A stretch of DNA of 64,000 nt from Oerskovia jenensis (GCF_016907235.1 NZ_JAFBBO010000001.1:2542001-2606000), one strand, 5' to 3'. Shown: positions 25,615-36,253, counted from the stretch's first letter. Made by a program: numbers and translations. Notes: generated by a model from the sequence alone, not told the origin.

Positions 25615-26915
25615 GCGCGCCGCGCCGTGAGCTGCACCTCGCGGGCTTCTTCCCGTTCGGTCCGCACTACGACTGGACCGCCCGCGAGGACCCGGAGGAC
25701 TACTACGACGTCGAGTCGTACGCCGGCCTGGCGCGGTCGGCCGAGCGTGGGCTGTTCTCGGCCCTGTTCCTGGGTGACAGCCAGCGGCTGCGCGAGCACC
25801 TGGGCCGGGTGAACGACACCGTCGTCACGGGCCGACCGGACCAGCTCGTGCTCTTCGCGCACCTGGCCGCCCGGACCCGGCACCTGGGGTTCGTCGCGAC
25901 GCTCAACACCACGTTCTCGGACCCGGTCGACCTGGCCGCGCGCGTCGCGACCGTGGACCGTCTCTCGGGCGGCCGTGTCGGGTGGAACCTCGTGACGACC
26001 GAGAACGCCTGGACGGGGGCCAACTTCCGTCGCGGCGGGTACCTGCCCGCCTCGGAGCGATACCGGCTCGCCGAGGAGCACCTCGCGGTCGCCCGACGCC
26101 TGTGGGACGCCGAGCAGGGCGCCGAGGTGCGGCACACGGGCGCGCACTACGACCTGGTCGCGACGTCCCCGCTGGCGCCCTCGGCCCAGGGCCGGCCGGT
26201 CCTGTTCCAGGCCGGTGAGTCCGACGAAGGGCGGGACTTCGCCGCCCGGCACGCCGAAGGGATCTTCTCGCGGTACCTCGACCTCGACGCCGCGACGTCG
26301 TTCGCCGACGACATGCGGCGTCGGCTCGTGGCGCACGGGCGGCCGGCGGGCGCCCTGCGGATCTTCCCTGCGGCGAGCATCACCCTGGGGGACACCGAGG
26401 CCGAGGCGCGTGAGAAGGCGGAGTGGTTCCACCGGCGGACGTGGACCGACCGCATGGTCCTCGCGGTCGTCGAGGCGGTCTGGGGTCGCGACCTGTCCTG
26501 GCTCGACCCCGACGGCCCACTGCCCGACGTCGACCCGGTCTCGGCCGAGCAGACCAGGACCCACGGCGTCGTCAACACCCGCGACCGGCCCCTCGAGACG
26601 GCCGCCCGCTGGCGGAAGGTCGTGGCCGACGAGGGGCTCACGGTCCGGCAGCTCGTCGACAGGGTCACGACCTCGGCCGCGTTCGTCGGGACGCCCGGGG
26701 GCGTGGCCGACCGGCTCGCCGAGTACGTCCGCGCAGGGGCCCTCGACGGCATCAACCTCACGCCGCAGTCGGTCCCCGACGGCTTCGACGACGTCGTGGA
26801 CCGGCTCGTGCCCGAGCTCCAGTCGCGTGGGGTCTACCGCACGGAGTATCCCGGGACGACGTTGCGCGAGAACCTCGGGCTGCGCAGCGCGGTCGTGCAG
26901 GGGGCGCGTGGCTGA
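25611..26915 (+). CDS. FMN-dependent monooxygenase of the NtaA/SnaA/DszA family
   Basis: A 434-residue member of the two-component monooxygenase family that cleaves C-N or C-S compounds such as nitrilotriacetate or dibenzothiophene sulfone. Characteristic segments are RTRHLGFVATLNTTFSDP (residues 85-102), DRLSGGRVGWNLVTT (117-131) and a C-terminal INLTPQS. It is translationally coupled by ATGA overlap to the smaller LLM protein. These enzymes need a flavin reductase partner, and the divergent nitroreductase is a candidate. The substrate is unknown. Confidence 0.92.
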   Translation: MSAPRRELHLAGFFPFGPHYDWTAREDPEDYYDVESYAGLARSAERGLFSALFLGDSQRLREHLGRVNDTVVTGRPDQLVLFAHLAARTRHLGFVATLNTTFSDPVDLAARVATVDRLSGGRVGWNLVTTENAWTGANFRRGGYLPASERYRLAEEHLAVARRLWDAEQGAEVRHTGAHYDLVATSPLAPSAQGRPVLFQAGESDEGRDFAARHAEGIFSRYLDLDAATSFADDMRRRLVAHGRPAGALRIFPAASITLGDTEAEAREKAEWFHRRTWTDRMVLAVVEAVWGRDLSWLDPDGPLPDVDPVSAEQTRTHGVVNTRDRPLETAARWRKVVADEGLTVRQLVDRVTTSAAFVGTPGGVADRLAEYVRAGALDGINLTPQSVPDGFDDVVDRLVPELQSRGVYRTEYPGTTLRENLGLRSAVVQGARG

Positions 26916-27031
26916 GGGGACGGCGTCGGGCATCGTCCTCGGCGACGTCCCGGTCGGGTGCGTCGTGCCCGGCCAGGGTGCGACGAGCCCGCCGGGACGC
27001 GCCCCGCGGCTACCCCGGCGATCATGGGGGC

Positions 27032-27520
27032 ATGCCCTCGCTGCTGCAGGTCGTCCGGTCCGTGGTCGCCCCGCTCACGCGCACGCGCTCCTTCCGCCGG
27101 GTCGCCCCGGTCGTGCTGCCGCCGGTCGAGCGGTTCCTCGCGCGCGTGTCGGGCGGGCGGTGGCAGATCAGCGCGATCCTCGTCCCGTCACTCGTCCTGC
27201 ACACGACGGGCGCGCGGTCGGGCGAGCCGCGCAGCACCTACCTCATGTACACGCCCGACGGTCACGGTCGAGCGATCGTCGCGGGCACGTCGTTCGCGCG
27301 CGACCGCCACCCGGCGTGGACGTACAACCTGCTGGCGCACCCCGACGCCTCGATCACGGTGCGCGGCCGGGACCTGCGGGTCCGGGCGAGCCTGCTCGAG
27401 TCCGACGACGAGCGCGAGGCCGCGTGGGAACTGATCCAGGCGCAGTGGCCCGGGTACCGCGCGTACGAGCGCGAGTCGGGGCGCGTGGTCCGACTCTTCC
27501 GGCTCCAACCCCTCGCCTGA
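27032..27520 (+). CDS. Deazaflavin (F420)-dependent nitroreductase family protein
   Basis: A 162-residue protein of the Ddn split-barrel family. Signature parts are LVLHTTGARSGEPRSTYLMY (residues 57-76), the glycine turn VAGTSFARDRHPAWTYNLLAHPD and VRGRDLRVRA. Relatives use coenzyme F420 to reduce nitroimidazoles or quinones. The ATG at 27032 is chosen because the conserved domain starts there; no ribosome site is seen. It lies 116 nt after the monooxygenase pair on the same strand. Confidence 0.88.
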   Translation: MPSLLQVVRSVVAPLTRTRSFRRVAPVVLPPVERFLARVSGGRWQISAILVPSLVLHTTGARSGEPRSTYLMYTPDGHGRAIVAGTSFARDRHPAWTYNLLAHPDASITVRGRDLRVRASLLESDDEREAAWELIQAQWPGYRAYERESGRVVRLFRLQPLA

Positions 27521-27560
27521 GGGGAGGGACCTGCTCCCGTCCGGAGGGCCGCGCCGAGCG

Positions 27561-28232
27561 TCACCCCAGCGGTTCGACGACGGAGCGTTCGTCGGGCAGC
27601 CCCGTCACCCGGTCGAGGGGCTCGCCCCGCCCGCGCGGCCACTCGCGGAAGTCGCGGAACGTGATCGGCACGCCGCGGGCGACCGTGAGGTCGGCGCTGT
27701 CGGTGACCTGCAGGTGCACGTGCGGCTGGGTCGAGTTCCCGGAGTTCCCGCACTCGGCGAGCGGCTGCCCGACCCGCACCTCGTCGCCGACCCGGACCAG
27801 CAAGGACCCGCGCCGCAGGTGCACGACCGACACGAGGGCCACGGACCCCGGCAGCGCGATGGTCACGTGGTTCCCGGCCACGGCGTGCACGCCCTGCCGC
27901 AGCCGCGCCGCGGCCCCGAGCGCGTAGGGCACGAGGGACACCTGGGAGCGCCGGGCGGCGTGGTCGTCCTCGCCGTCGTGCACCTGGACGACGACGCCGG
28001 CCGCGGGCGCGAGGACCGGGCGACCGAACGCGACGAAACGTTCGGGGGGTTCGGTCGCGAGGACCGTGCGCCAGTCGCGGACCGCGGCCGTGCGGTGCCG
28101 GGAGTCGACGCCCACGAAGTCGATCGCATACCGCTGGCCCAGGAGGTCGACGCCGTGGCTCGGGACCCGGCGCGCAGGACTGTTCTGCACGAGCCAACGC
28201 CCACGGAACGGCAGCGCGAGCGTCACGGTCAT
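27561..28232 (-). CDS. M23-family peptidase-like protein
   Basis: A 223-residue protein with the LytM/M23 layout. The first zinc motif is HGVDLLGQRYAIDFVG (His26, Asp38) and the second is PHVHLQV near residue 170, with AGNHVTIAL and VRVGDEVRVGQPLAECGNSGNS between. M23 enzymes cleave peptidoglycan cross-bridges. No signal peptide or TM helix is visible, which is odd for a wall enzyme, so it may act inside or be released another way. It is 29 nt upstream of, and probably in operon with, no other gene but follows the hydrolase below. Confidence 0.85.
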   Translation of the reverse strand: MTVTLALPFRGRWLVQNSPARRVPSHGVDLLGQRYAIDFVGVDSRHRTAAVRDWRTVLATEPPERFVAFGRPVLAPAAGVVVQVHDGEDDHAARRSQVSLVPYALGAAARLRQGVHAVAGNHVTIALPGSVALVSVVHLRRGSLLVRVGDEVRVGQPLAECGNSGNSTQPHVHLQVTDSADLTVARGVPITFRDFREWPRGRGEPLDRVTGLPDERSVVEPLG

Positions 28233-28261
28233 GGCGCCTCCGCCACGCGTGCCGTCCCGCC

Positions 28262-29600
<1,339 letters not shown>

Positions 29601-29828
29601 CCGGCCATGCTCGCCCGGGTCGCCCCGGTTGGCATCTGGGGGCGCCGTGGCGGTCCGGCCCGACGGCGCAGCGCCCCTGCGTGGCTGCCCTGGTCCGCGC
29701 CGCGGCACGACGGGGATGCCGGTGCCCCTGACGCGCGACCACGGTCGTCGGCTGCGCGCGCCGAGCCGCTGCTAGCGTGGCGATCGCCCCGGTCTTCCGG
29801 AGGCGTCGTCGAGAGTTCTGGAGCAGGG

Positions 29829-30857
29829 ATGAGCACGCCGAACGTCCGGACGGAAGCCGGACCCGGACAGCCGGACGACGAGGGCCGCAGGTCGCGGAGC
29901 GGGCTGGTCGGACTCCTCCTGCTCGCCCTCCTGGGGGTCGTGCTGGTCGTCGCACCCGTGTGGGTCGTGGCGACGACGGGGGACGCGGTCCGGCACCAGC
30001 ACTGGGCGCTCACCGCCGTCCTGGTGGCGAGCGCGGTCGCCGGAGTGCTTCTCCTCCTGGTGACCGTCGTGCAGGCTCGGCGGCCGGCTCGGCGCCCGGA
30101 GCGGTCGCGATCCCGGCGTGTGCTCCGCGGGATCTCCCTCGGTGCGGGACTGACCGTGCTCGTGGCGCTCGCTGCGGCGGTCGTGTGGCTCAGGCCCTTC
30201 CCGGCGACCACCCCGGCGCTCGCGGCCCTCGAGAGCGACGACTCGGTCGAGGTGCTCGACGAGGCAGGATGGATCGCGTTCGTCCCGCGGGACGGGGAGG
30301 CGACGACCGGGCTCGTCTACTCGCCGGGGGCTCGGGTGGACGTGCGCGCCACAGCCGCGGTGCTCCGCCCGCTCGCCGAGGCGGGCTACCTGGTCGTGGC
30401 GCTCAAGGAACCCCTGGGGATCGCCTTCACGTCTCCGAACCAGTCGGCCTCCGCGATGGCGGCGTTCGACGAGGTCGACACCTGGGCCGTGGGCGGTCAC
30501 TCCCTGGGTGGCGTCGTCGCCGCGTCGTTCGCCGCCGCGCACGACGACGAGGTCGACGGCCTGCTCCTGCACGCCTCGTACCCGGCCGCCGACATGAGCG
30601 CGGCGGACGTCGAGGTGACGTCGGTGTGGGGATCGCGCGACGGCCTGACCACGCCCGACAAGATCGAGGCGTCCCGCGCCGACCTGCCCGTCACGGCCGA
30701 GCTCGTCGAGATCCCGGGGGCCGTCCACGCCTTCTTCGCCGACTACGGGGCGCAACCGGGGGACGGTGAACCGACCACGAGCCGGGCCGAGGCCCAGGCG
30801 CAGATCGTCGAGGCGTCGATCGGGGCGCTCGACCGACTGGCGGCGTCGAGACCCTGA
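29829..30857 (+). CDS. Membrane-anchored alpha/beta hydrolase
   Basis: A 342-residue protein. Three hydrophobic helices (about 25-49, 60-82 and 100-120) are followed by an outside hydrolase domain (about 140-335). The nucleophile elbow is GGHSLGG (near residue 223), the acid is probably in WGSRDGLT, and the base His is in PGAVHAFFADYG. The last motif is that of alpha/beta hydrolases related to dienelactone hydrolases. The ATG follows GGAGCAGGG. It is divergent from the DoxX gene. Confidence 0.82.
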   Translation: MSTPNVRTEAGPGQPDDEGRRSRSGLVGLLLLALLGVVLVVAPVWVVATTGDAVRHQHWALTAVLVASAVAGVLLLLVTVVQARRPARRPERSRSRRVLRGISLGAGLTVLVALAAAVVWLRPFPATTPALAALESDDSVEVLDEAGWIAFVPRDGEATTGLVYSPGARVDVRATAAVLRPLAEAGYLVVALKEPLGIAFTSPNQSASAMAAFDEVDTWAVGGHSLGGVVAASFAAAHDDEVDGLLLHASYPAADMSAADVEVTSVWGSRDGLTTPDKIEASRADLPVTAELVEIPGAVHAFFADYGAQPGDGEPTTSRAEAQAQIVEASIGALDRLAASRP

Positions 30858-30887
30858 CACTTCCGGGGCCCCTCATCCTGGTGTGGG

Positions 30888-31295
30888 TCAAGCCCCCGCG
30901 TCGAGCAGCGCCTCGTACGGCGCGGTCTCGATCACGCCGCGGACCGCGCGAGCGAGCTCGGCGTCCGTCGTGACGAGGGCATCCCCCTGGAGCTGCGTGA
31001 GGGCCACGTACTCGGCGTCGTAGGTCGAGGCCCAGCCGAGCCGATCAGCCACCGTCCACGCGGTGCGGCGCAGCACGCCGTCGCCGAGGAGCCGGATCTT
31101 CAGACGGCCGACGCGGGCCAGCCGCTCCCGTCCGACCTCGACCGACAGGTCACCGCGATGCACGGCCTCGTGCAGAGCGGACAACGTCTGCGACCGCAGG
31201 AGGGTCGGCGCGAGCAGCTCGTGCGTGTCCGAGACCTGGGAGTCGTCGGCGACGAGCCGCAGGACCGTGCCGGGGTCGACGACGAACCGGGTCAT
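30888..31295 (-). CDS. PIN-domain protein (VapC-like), no antitoxin gene seen
   Basis: A 135-residue protein with a PIN-nuclease pattern: VVDPGTVLRLV at the start (Asp7), LSALHEAV mid-way (Glu near 43), and STYDAEYVALTQL and LVTTDAELA (acidic residues near 95 and 114). PIN domains cleave RNA, often as VapC toxins. No small antitoxin gene lies immediately upstream: the next gene is divergent and encodes a SUKH protein. It may be an orphan or use another partner. The ATG has GAGGTG. Confidence 0.8.
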   Translation of the reverse strand: MTRFVVDPGTVLRLVADDSQVSDTHELLAPTLLRSQTLSALHEAVHRGDLSVEVGRERLARVGRLKIRLLGDGVLRRTAWTVADRLGWASTYDAEYVALTQLQGDALVTTDAELARAVRGVIETAPYEALLDAGA

Positions 31296-31423
31296 GGAGC
31301 ACCTCGCTGGTGTGGGGAGAGGAGGGTGTACGTGCCTCCGCCATGGTCCCGCCCGGCGGCGACAGACGCACCCGGGGCGCGTGACGTCGTCGGGCTGTCC
31401 CAGGCCCCGGCTACCGTGCACGT

Positions 31424-31885
31424 ATGGTGCTGACCCCCGACCTCCTGGCGCGGCTCGACGCCGCGGTGGCCCTCTACGGCGCGGGCGAGCCCTCGACGCG
31501 CGACGAGATCGAGGAGGCCGTGAGCGGCCTCGACGTGGTCCTCGACCCTGGGTACGTGGAGGTGGTCGGGCGGCACGGCGGCTGCTTCGTGGGCGTCCCC
31601 GTCCACGGGCTGCACAACGCGCCGCTCCTCGAGGGCGCCGACGTCGCGGCCCTCACGCGCGCCTTCCGCGCGGACGGCTGGGCCGTCGCGGACGAAGGGC
31701 TCGTGATCGGGTTCGACGGCTCGGGCAATCCCCTCGTGATCACGAACGACGGCCCCGTCGTGACCTTCGACCACGACACGGGCGAGCGGCGCACTCTCGC
31801 CGAGACCTTCGCGGACCTGCTCGACCAGAACCTACCCGACCTCCCGCCCACCCCGCCCACCCCGCCGACCGGGCCGACCGCATGA
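31424..31885 (+). CDS. SMI1/KNR4 (SUKH)-family protein
   Basis: A 153-residue protein with the SUKH pattern: an N-terminal helix, EGLVIGFDGSGNPLVITND (residues 90-108), FDHDTGERR and the C-terminal LAETFADLLD. It ends in a Pro-Thr repeat (PPTPPTPPTGPT). SUKH proteins commonly act as immunity proteins for secreted toxins, but no toxin gene is seen here. It overlaps the next gene by ATGA, so the two are translationally coupled. Confidence 0.78.
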   Translation: MVLTPDLLARLDAAVALYGAGEPSTRDEIEEAVSGLDVVLDPGYVEVVGRHGGCFVGVPVHGLHNAPLLEGADVAALTRAFRADGWAVADEGLVIGFDGSGNPLVITNDGPVVTFDHDTGERRTLAETFADLLDQNLPDLPPTPPTPPTGPTA

Positions 31886-32286
31886 TCCTCGCGCAGCGCA
31901 ACGTCCTGGGCGGCCCCGACCGGGATGTCGGCGCGGTGGTCCGGCTGCGCCGCGCGCTCCTGGCCGAGTGCGCCCCGCTCGACGTCCCGGGCCTGGACGA
32001 GCTCGACGTCATGCTCGCGCTCGGCGGCTCGGTCACGCCCTCGGCCGGCCCGGCCGGGGTCCGCAACGTCCGGTTCTCCCGGTCGCGGCGACGGATCACC
32101 GCGACGGTCGTCGTGCCCGCGCACGAGCTCGACGCGACGACCCCGGAGCTCGACGCCCTGCTGCCCCACCTCGCCGAGCTCGCGGCGACCGTGGCCGCGC
32201 GCTGCGCCCCCGACGCCCCGGACGCGGTCCGTGCGGCGCTCGCGGGCGCTTTCGAGCGGGCCGTCGCGACGGCGACCCGCGCCTGA
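31882..32286 (+). CDS. Hypothetical protein, 134 aa, coupled to the SUKH gene
   Basis: No family recognised. The protein is soluble, with a central strand-rich NVRFSRSRRRITATVVVPAHEL region (Arg cluster near residue 57) and an Ala-rich helical C-terminus. It is translated from the SUKH gene's ATGA overlap, so the two products may act together. Confidence 0.65.
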   Translation: MILAQRNVLGGPDRDVGAVVRLRRALLAECAPLDVPGLDELDVMLALGGSVTPSAGPAGVRNVRFSRSRRRITATVVVPAHELDATTPELDALLPHLAELAATVAARCAPDAPDAVRAALAGAFERAVATATRA

Positions 32287-32354
32287 GCGGAGCGGGGAGT
32301 CGAGGCGCGGGCGCAGTCCCGGACGCCGGTATCGGCCGTGGGACGATGTCGCGC

Positions 32355-32975
32355 ATGACCGAGCTGACCCTGCACGACGACGCGAAGCGGCGCATGGTGC
32401 GCACCAACCTGATGCTCATCGGGATCCTGGCGCCGCTCCTCGGGCTGAACGCGGTCACGCTCGCGATCACCACGCGGAGCATCGCGCTCCCGCTCGTCTT
32501 CCTGGGCCTCGTGCTCGCCATGATCCCGCTGACGTACGCCCTCGCCCGCCAGGTGGCCGACACGTCGCGCGTCACGTTCGGTGACGGGACCCTCACGGTC
32601 CAGGGGTGGGGGCGGTCGAAGACGTTCACGGTCGAGGACATGGAACGCGTCGTCACGATCGACAGCATGGGGTTCGCCGGCGCCGCGCCCACCCATCACC
32701 TCGTCGTCGTCGGACCGCGCAAGCGTCTCCTCCTGCTCGTGGGACAGATGTGGGACCGCGAGCAGCTCTCCGCCCTCGCGCTCGACCTCGCCGGTCGCGG
32801 CGTCCCGCTCACGCCGATTCGTCAGCCCGTCACGCCGACCCAGCTCCGTGCCCTCGACCCGCGCCTCGTGCCGTGGCGCCAGGCCCACCCCGTCGCCGTC
32901 AGCCTGCTCGTCGGCCTCGGTGTGCTCCTCGTCCTCGTCACGCTGTTCGTCACCGTGGTCGCGATCCTGGTCTGA
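32355..32975 (+). CDS. Membrane protein, hypothetical, PH-like middle domain
   Basis: A 206-residue protein with two N-terminal TM helices (about 19-40, 45-66), a soluble strand-rich middle (RVTFGDGTLTVQGWGRSKTF onwards) that looks like a bacterial PH-type domain, and one C-terminal TM helix (about 180-205). Function unknown. An ATG three codons earlier (32346) is an alternative start; neither has a clear ribosome site. Confidence 0.65.
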   Translation: MTELTLHDDAKRRMVRTNLMLIGILAPLLGLNAVTLAITTRSIALPLVFLGLVLAMIPLTYALARQVADTSRVTFGDGTLTVQGWGRSKTFTVEDMERVVTIDSMGFAGAAPTHHLVVVGPRKRLLLLVGQMWDREQLSALALDLAGRGVPLTPIRQPVTPTQLRALDPRLVPWRQAHPVAVSLLVGLGVLLVLVTLFVTVVAILV

Positions 32976-33031
32976 GCTGCGCGCTCGGCGCAGGGGCGGC
33001 GGGCGGCGCGTCCCCGGGGGATGCTGGGCGG

Positions 33032-33325
33032 ATGGAGATCGAGGCCGTCGGCGAGGTGTGGCACTGGCGGGGGCCCGCGCCCTTCCACTTCGTGACCGTG
33101 CCCGACGACGAGAGCGCCCGCATCCACGAGGTCGCGGCTCTCGTGACCTACGGCTGGGGCATGATCCCCGTCTCGGCGCGCATCGGGGGCACGACCTGGA
33201 CGACGTCGCTCTTCGCGAAGGACGGCCTGTACGTCGTGCCGCTCAAGGACGCGATCCGTGCGGCAGAGGGCGTCGAGCTGGGCGACGTGGTCACGGTGCT
33301 CCTGACGCTCGACGTCACGCGGTGA
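33032..33325 (+). CDS. DUF1905-domain protein
   Basis: A 97-residue protein with the DUF1905 beta-barrel pattern: GEVWHWRGPAPFHFVTVP, then GWGMIPVSARIGGTTWTTSLF and a final VVPLKDAIRAAEGVELGDVV. The function is unknown; relatives are often fused to or near YdeI-type proteins. It ends 11 nt inside the 3' end of the convergent sulP gene. Confidence 0.85.
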   Translation: MEIEAVGEVWHWRGPAPFHFVTVPDDESARIHEVAALVTYGWGMIPVSARIGGTTWTTSLFAKDGLYVVPLKDAIRAAEGVELGDVVTVLLTLDVTR

Positions 33326-35102
33326 GGGCGTCCCGGGGTGGGACCTCGGCGGCGCTCGTGGGCCGCTCCGCGGTCCCGGCCTGAGCCCGCACGACGTGCG
33401 AGCGAGCGTGCTCGATCGCGGGCGGCAGGTCTGCGAACAGGTGCTTCTCGTGGCGCAGCTCGTCGAGCACGCCGACGCGTGTCAGCACGGGCAGGTGGGC
33501 GGGCTGGATGCCCTTGACCAGGACCGTGACGCCCGAGCGCTCGAGGTCCGCGACGAGCTCGCCCAGCGCGTGGGCGCCCGTCGCGTCGACGAGGCGCAGG
33601 TGCGAGAGCCGCAGGACGACGACCAGGGCGTCCTGGTCGTCGCGGATCTGGGCGTGGATGCGGTCCGCCGCGCCGAAGAACATGGCGCCGTCGAGCCGGT
33701 AGAGCGCGATGTGCTCGTCGCCCGGCACTGCGGGCCCGGGGAGCGGCTCCCGGTGCACGGCCGCCGCCTTCGCGACCGACCGCAGCGCGAAGAACGCCGC
33801 GACGAGGAGCCCGATCTGCACGGCCTCGATGAGGTCGACCGCGATCGTCACGACCGCTGTCACCACGAGCACGAGGGCGTCCGCCCGGGTCGAAGTGAGC
33901 ACGGCGCGGAGGGTCGCGACCGAGACCATGCGCACCGCGGTGACCATCAGGACACCGGCCAGCGCCGCGAGCGGGATCGCCGAGACGGGTCCCGTCGCCA
34001 GGTAGATGACGCCCAGGATGACGACCGAGTGCACGACGGCCGCGAGCCGCGTCCGGGCACCCGCGCGCACGTTGACCGCGGTCCGTGCGATCGCGCCCGT
34101 CGCGGGCATCCCGCCGAACACGCCGCTCGCGATCGATGCCAGGCCCTGGCCCACGAGCTCGCGGTCGGGGTCGTAGCGGTGGGAGGCGTCGTCGGGCACG
34201 GCCGGGGTGCGGGCCCCGGAGGTGCCGCGTCCGGGAACCGCGCGCCCGGCTCGACCGGCCGGCTCGGGCGAGGGCATGGCCGCAGCGACGCGCGCCGACA
34301 GGAGGGACTCGATCGCGGCAAGGGCAGCGACGGCGAACGCAGGGCCGATCAGCGACCGCAGCAAGCCCGCGTCGAGGGGCGGCACGGTCGGCAGGGGCAG
34401 GGAGTCGGGCAGCGCCCCGATGCGCGCGACGGGCGCGCCGGCGAGCTGGGCGACGACGGTCGCGAGCACGACCGCGACGAGCGAGGCGGGCAGCGCAGGA
34501 GCCACGCGCGGCAGCACCAGCATCACGACGGCGACGAGCGCCACGGTGCCGACCGTCCACAGCGCCGTGGGCCCGTTCGCGACCGCCGCGACCACCGAGT
34601 CGACGGCGACCACCAGCGGGTTGCCGCCCACCGCGCCCGTGACGCCCAAGGCCGCGGGGACCTGCTGGAGGAAGATGATCGCGGCGATCCCGGCCGTGAA
34701 CCCCTCGACCACGGGCCACGGGATGAACGTCACGACGCGACCCAGCCGCGTCACCCCGGCCAGCAGCACGACGACGCCCGCGAGGATCGCGACGAGGGGC
34801 ACCGCCGCGGGGCCGTGCTGGGCGACGATCGGGGCGAGGACGACGGCCATCGCGCCGGTCGGCCCGCTGACCTGGACGCGCGAGCCGCCGAACACCGCGG
34901 CCACGACGCCCGCGACCACGGCTGTCACGAGGCCGGGACCGGGCCCGACCCCGGCACTCACACCGAAAGCGAGGGCGAGCGGCAGGGCGACCACGCCGAC
35001 CGTGATGCCGGCCAGCAGGTCGGCGCGCAGCGTCCGCGGCCGCAGGTCGACGTCGGCGCGCGAGGGGAGCAGGTCGCGTACCGAGCGGCCCGCCCGGCTC
35101 AC
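33315..35102 (-). CDS. SulP-family anion transporter with STAS domain
   Basis: A 595-residue membrane protein with 10-12 hydrophobic helices including the SulP markers GITVGVVALPLALAFGVSAG (residues 31-50), VSGPTGAM and ELVGQGLAS(IAS)GVFGGMPATG. A cytoplasmic STAS domain occupies about 445-560 (LRLSHLRLVDATGAHALGEL). It imports sulfate, bicarbonate or another anion. Its start overlaps the arsR stop by 4 nt, so it is co-transcribed and translationally coupled. Confidence 0.93.
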   Translation of the reverse strand: MSRAGRSVRDLLPSRADVDLRPRTLRADLLAGITVGVVALPLALAFGVSAGVGPGPGLVTAVVAGVVAAVFGGSRVQVSGPTGAMAVVLAPIVAQHGPAAVPLVAILAGVVVLLAGVTRLGRVVTFIPWPVVEGFTAGIAAIIFLQQVPAALGVTGAVGGNPLVVAVDSVVAAVANGPTALWTVGTVALVAVVMLVLPRVAPALPASLVAVVLATVVAQLAGAPVARIGALPDSLPLPTVPPLDAGLLRSLIGPAFAVAALAAIESLLSARVAAAMPSPEPAGRAGRAVPGRGTSGARTPAVPDDASHRYDPDRELVGQGLASIASGVFGGMPATGAIARTAVNVRAGARTRLAAVVHSVVILGVIYLATGPVSAIPLAALAGVLMVTAVRMVSVATLRAVLTSTRADALVLVVTAVVTIAVDLIEAVQIGLLVAAFFALRSVAKAAAVHREPLPGPAVPGDEHIALYRLDGAMFFGAADRIHAQIRDDQDALVVVLRLSHLRLVDATGAHALGELVADLERSGVTVLVKGIQPAHLPVLTRVGVLDELRHEKHLFADLPPAIEHARSHVVRAQAGTAERPTSAAEVPPRDALTA

Positions 35103-35485
35103 TGCCCGGTCCGTTCGCTCTCCCCCTGGAGGGGAGGCAGCTCGTCCGCAGCGGCGAGCTGTCGCCCGGACGCGTCGAGCGTCTCGCGCAGGAACGCGCG
35201 CGCCACGACGAGCAGCTCGGCGACGAGCGGCCTGCTCAGCCGGTAGACGACCGTGTTGCCCGTGCGTGACGAGGTCACGACGCCGGCCCGCTTGAGCACG
35301 GCGAGGTGCTGGGACAGGACCGAGGCCTCGACACCGGTCGCGGCGAGCAGGTCGCTCACGGGGGCCTCGTGGTCGGGTGCGACGCTGAGCACCTCGAGCG
35401 CCTGGATGCGGGTGGGGTGCGCGAGGGAGCGGAACAGCTCGGCCTTGATCGCGTAGAGCGGCGCCGTGGTGGCGGTGGTGGGCAC
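35099..35485 (-). CDS. ArsR-family winged-helix regulator
   Basis: A 128-residue repressor-type protein with the winged helix RSLAHPTRIQALEVL, SDLLAATGVEASVLSQHLAVLKRAGVV and SSRTGNTVVYRLS (residues 15-85). It contains no Cys, so metal or thiol sensing through the classical Cys sites is unlikely. The GTG start follows AGGAGG. It forms an operon with sulP and probably controls it through the palindrome just upstream. The inducer is unknown. Confidence 0.92.
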   Translation of the reverse strand: MPTTATTAPLYAIKAELFRSLAHPTRIQALEVLSVAPDHEAPVSDLLAATGVEASVLSQHLAVLKRAGVVTSSRTGNTVVYRLSRPLVAELLVVARAFLRETLDASGRQLAAADELPPLQGESERTGQ

Positions 35486-35499
35486 AGGACCTCCTGGAG

Positions 35500-35527
35500 A
35501 CTTGACAAGTTTAGCAACTCCTCAAGT
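35500..35527. promoter_or_regulatory. Operator-like palindrome upstream of arsR-sulP
   Basis: ACTTGACAAGT (35500-35510) is a perfect 5-1-5 palindrome, and TCAAGT at 35522-35527 gives a second outward-facing half-site with ACTTGA. It is AT-rich and begins 15 nt before the arsR start, as expected for ArsR autoregulation. Confidence 0.65.
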
Positions 35528-35565
35528 CGCGGCAAGGCCGGGTCGCCGCCGGCCGTGGCTCGCCG

Positions 35566-36165
35566 TCACCTCTCGGTCGACGGTGCCGGGGGAGGCGTCG
35601 GGTCGAGGGCCACGAGGACCGCGGGCACCTCGCACCCGAGCGGCGCGGCCACGTCCATGCGCGTCACGACGGTGTAGCCGTCCTGGGTGAGCGGGGTGTC
35701 GAGCTCGACCGAGGCCCCGCTCACCAGCGCTGCCGAGTAGTCCGTGAGGCGCGTCCCGAGCGTCGTCCAGTCGACCACCCAGTAGCGGGTCGGCCTGTCG
35801 CCGTCGACCAGGTCGGCAGGAAGCGCGGCGACCGACGCCGCGAGGTCGTCGATCGCGGTGACCACGCCCGTGAGCTGCGCCGCCCGCTCGGGGGCCGGAG
35901 CCGTTGGGTCGAGATTCGCGGCCGCCGCCTGGACCGCTGCGCAAGGAGCCTCCAGCGCCTCGGTCACCGGGGGGCTGTCGATGAGCTCCAGCGGGTCGTG
36001 CGACAGGTACGGCCCGAGGACCGTGACCACGCCCCAGACGCAGGCTCCGACCAGAGCGACGCCCGACGCTCCGAGCGCCCAGGCCCAGACCGGCCCGTGG
36101 CCGCGTCGCCGGTGCGCGACCTCCGAGGGCGAGGGTGGCGGCATGGGCCCCGGATGCGACGTCAT
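35566..36165 (-). CDS. Hypothetical membrane-anchored protein, 199 aa
   Basis: One TM helix (about residues 26-50) follows a proline-rich cytoplasmic start. The outside part contains two Cys (near 74 and 178) that could form a disulfide, and ends in a Pro-rich tail. No family recognised. It lies 80 nt upstream of the arsR-sulP promoter region on the same strand and is divergent from the acetyltransferase. Confidence 0.6.
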   Translation of the reverse strand: MTSHPGPMPPPSPSEVAHRRRGHGPVWAWALGASGVALVGACVWGVVTVLGPYLSHDPLELIDSPPVTEALEAPCAAVQAAAANLDPTAPAPERAAQLTGVVTAIDDLAASVAALPADLVDGDRPTRYWVVDWTTLGTRLTDYSAALVSGASVELDTPLTQDGYTVVTRMDVAAPLGCEVPAVLVALDPTPPPAPSTER

Positions 36166-36253
36166 GCCGGGATCCTGGCAGGTGGCTCCGCGTCACGGGG
36201 CGATCTGCATCGGATCGTGACCGGTCCGCAACCCTCGTGGGACGATCGCTCGC

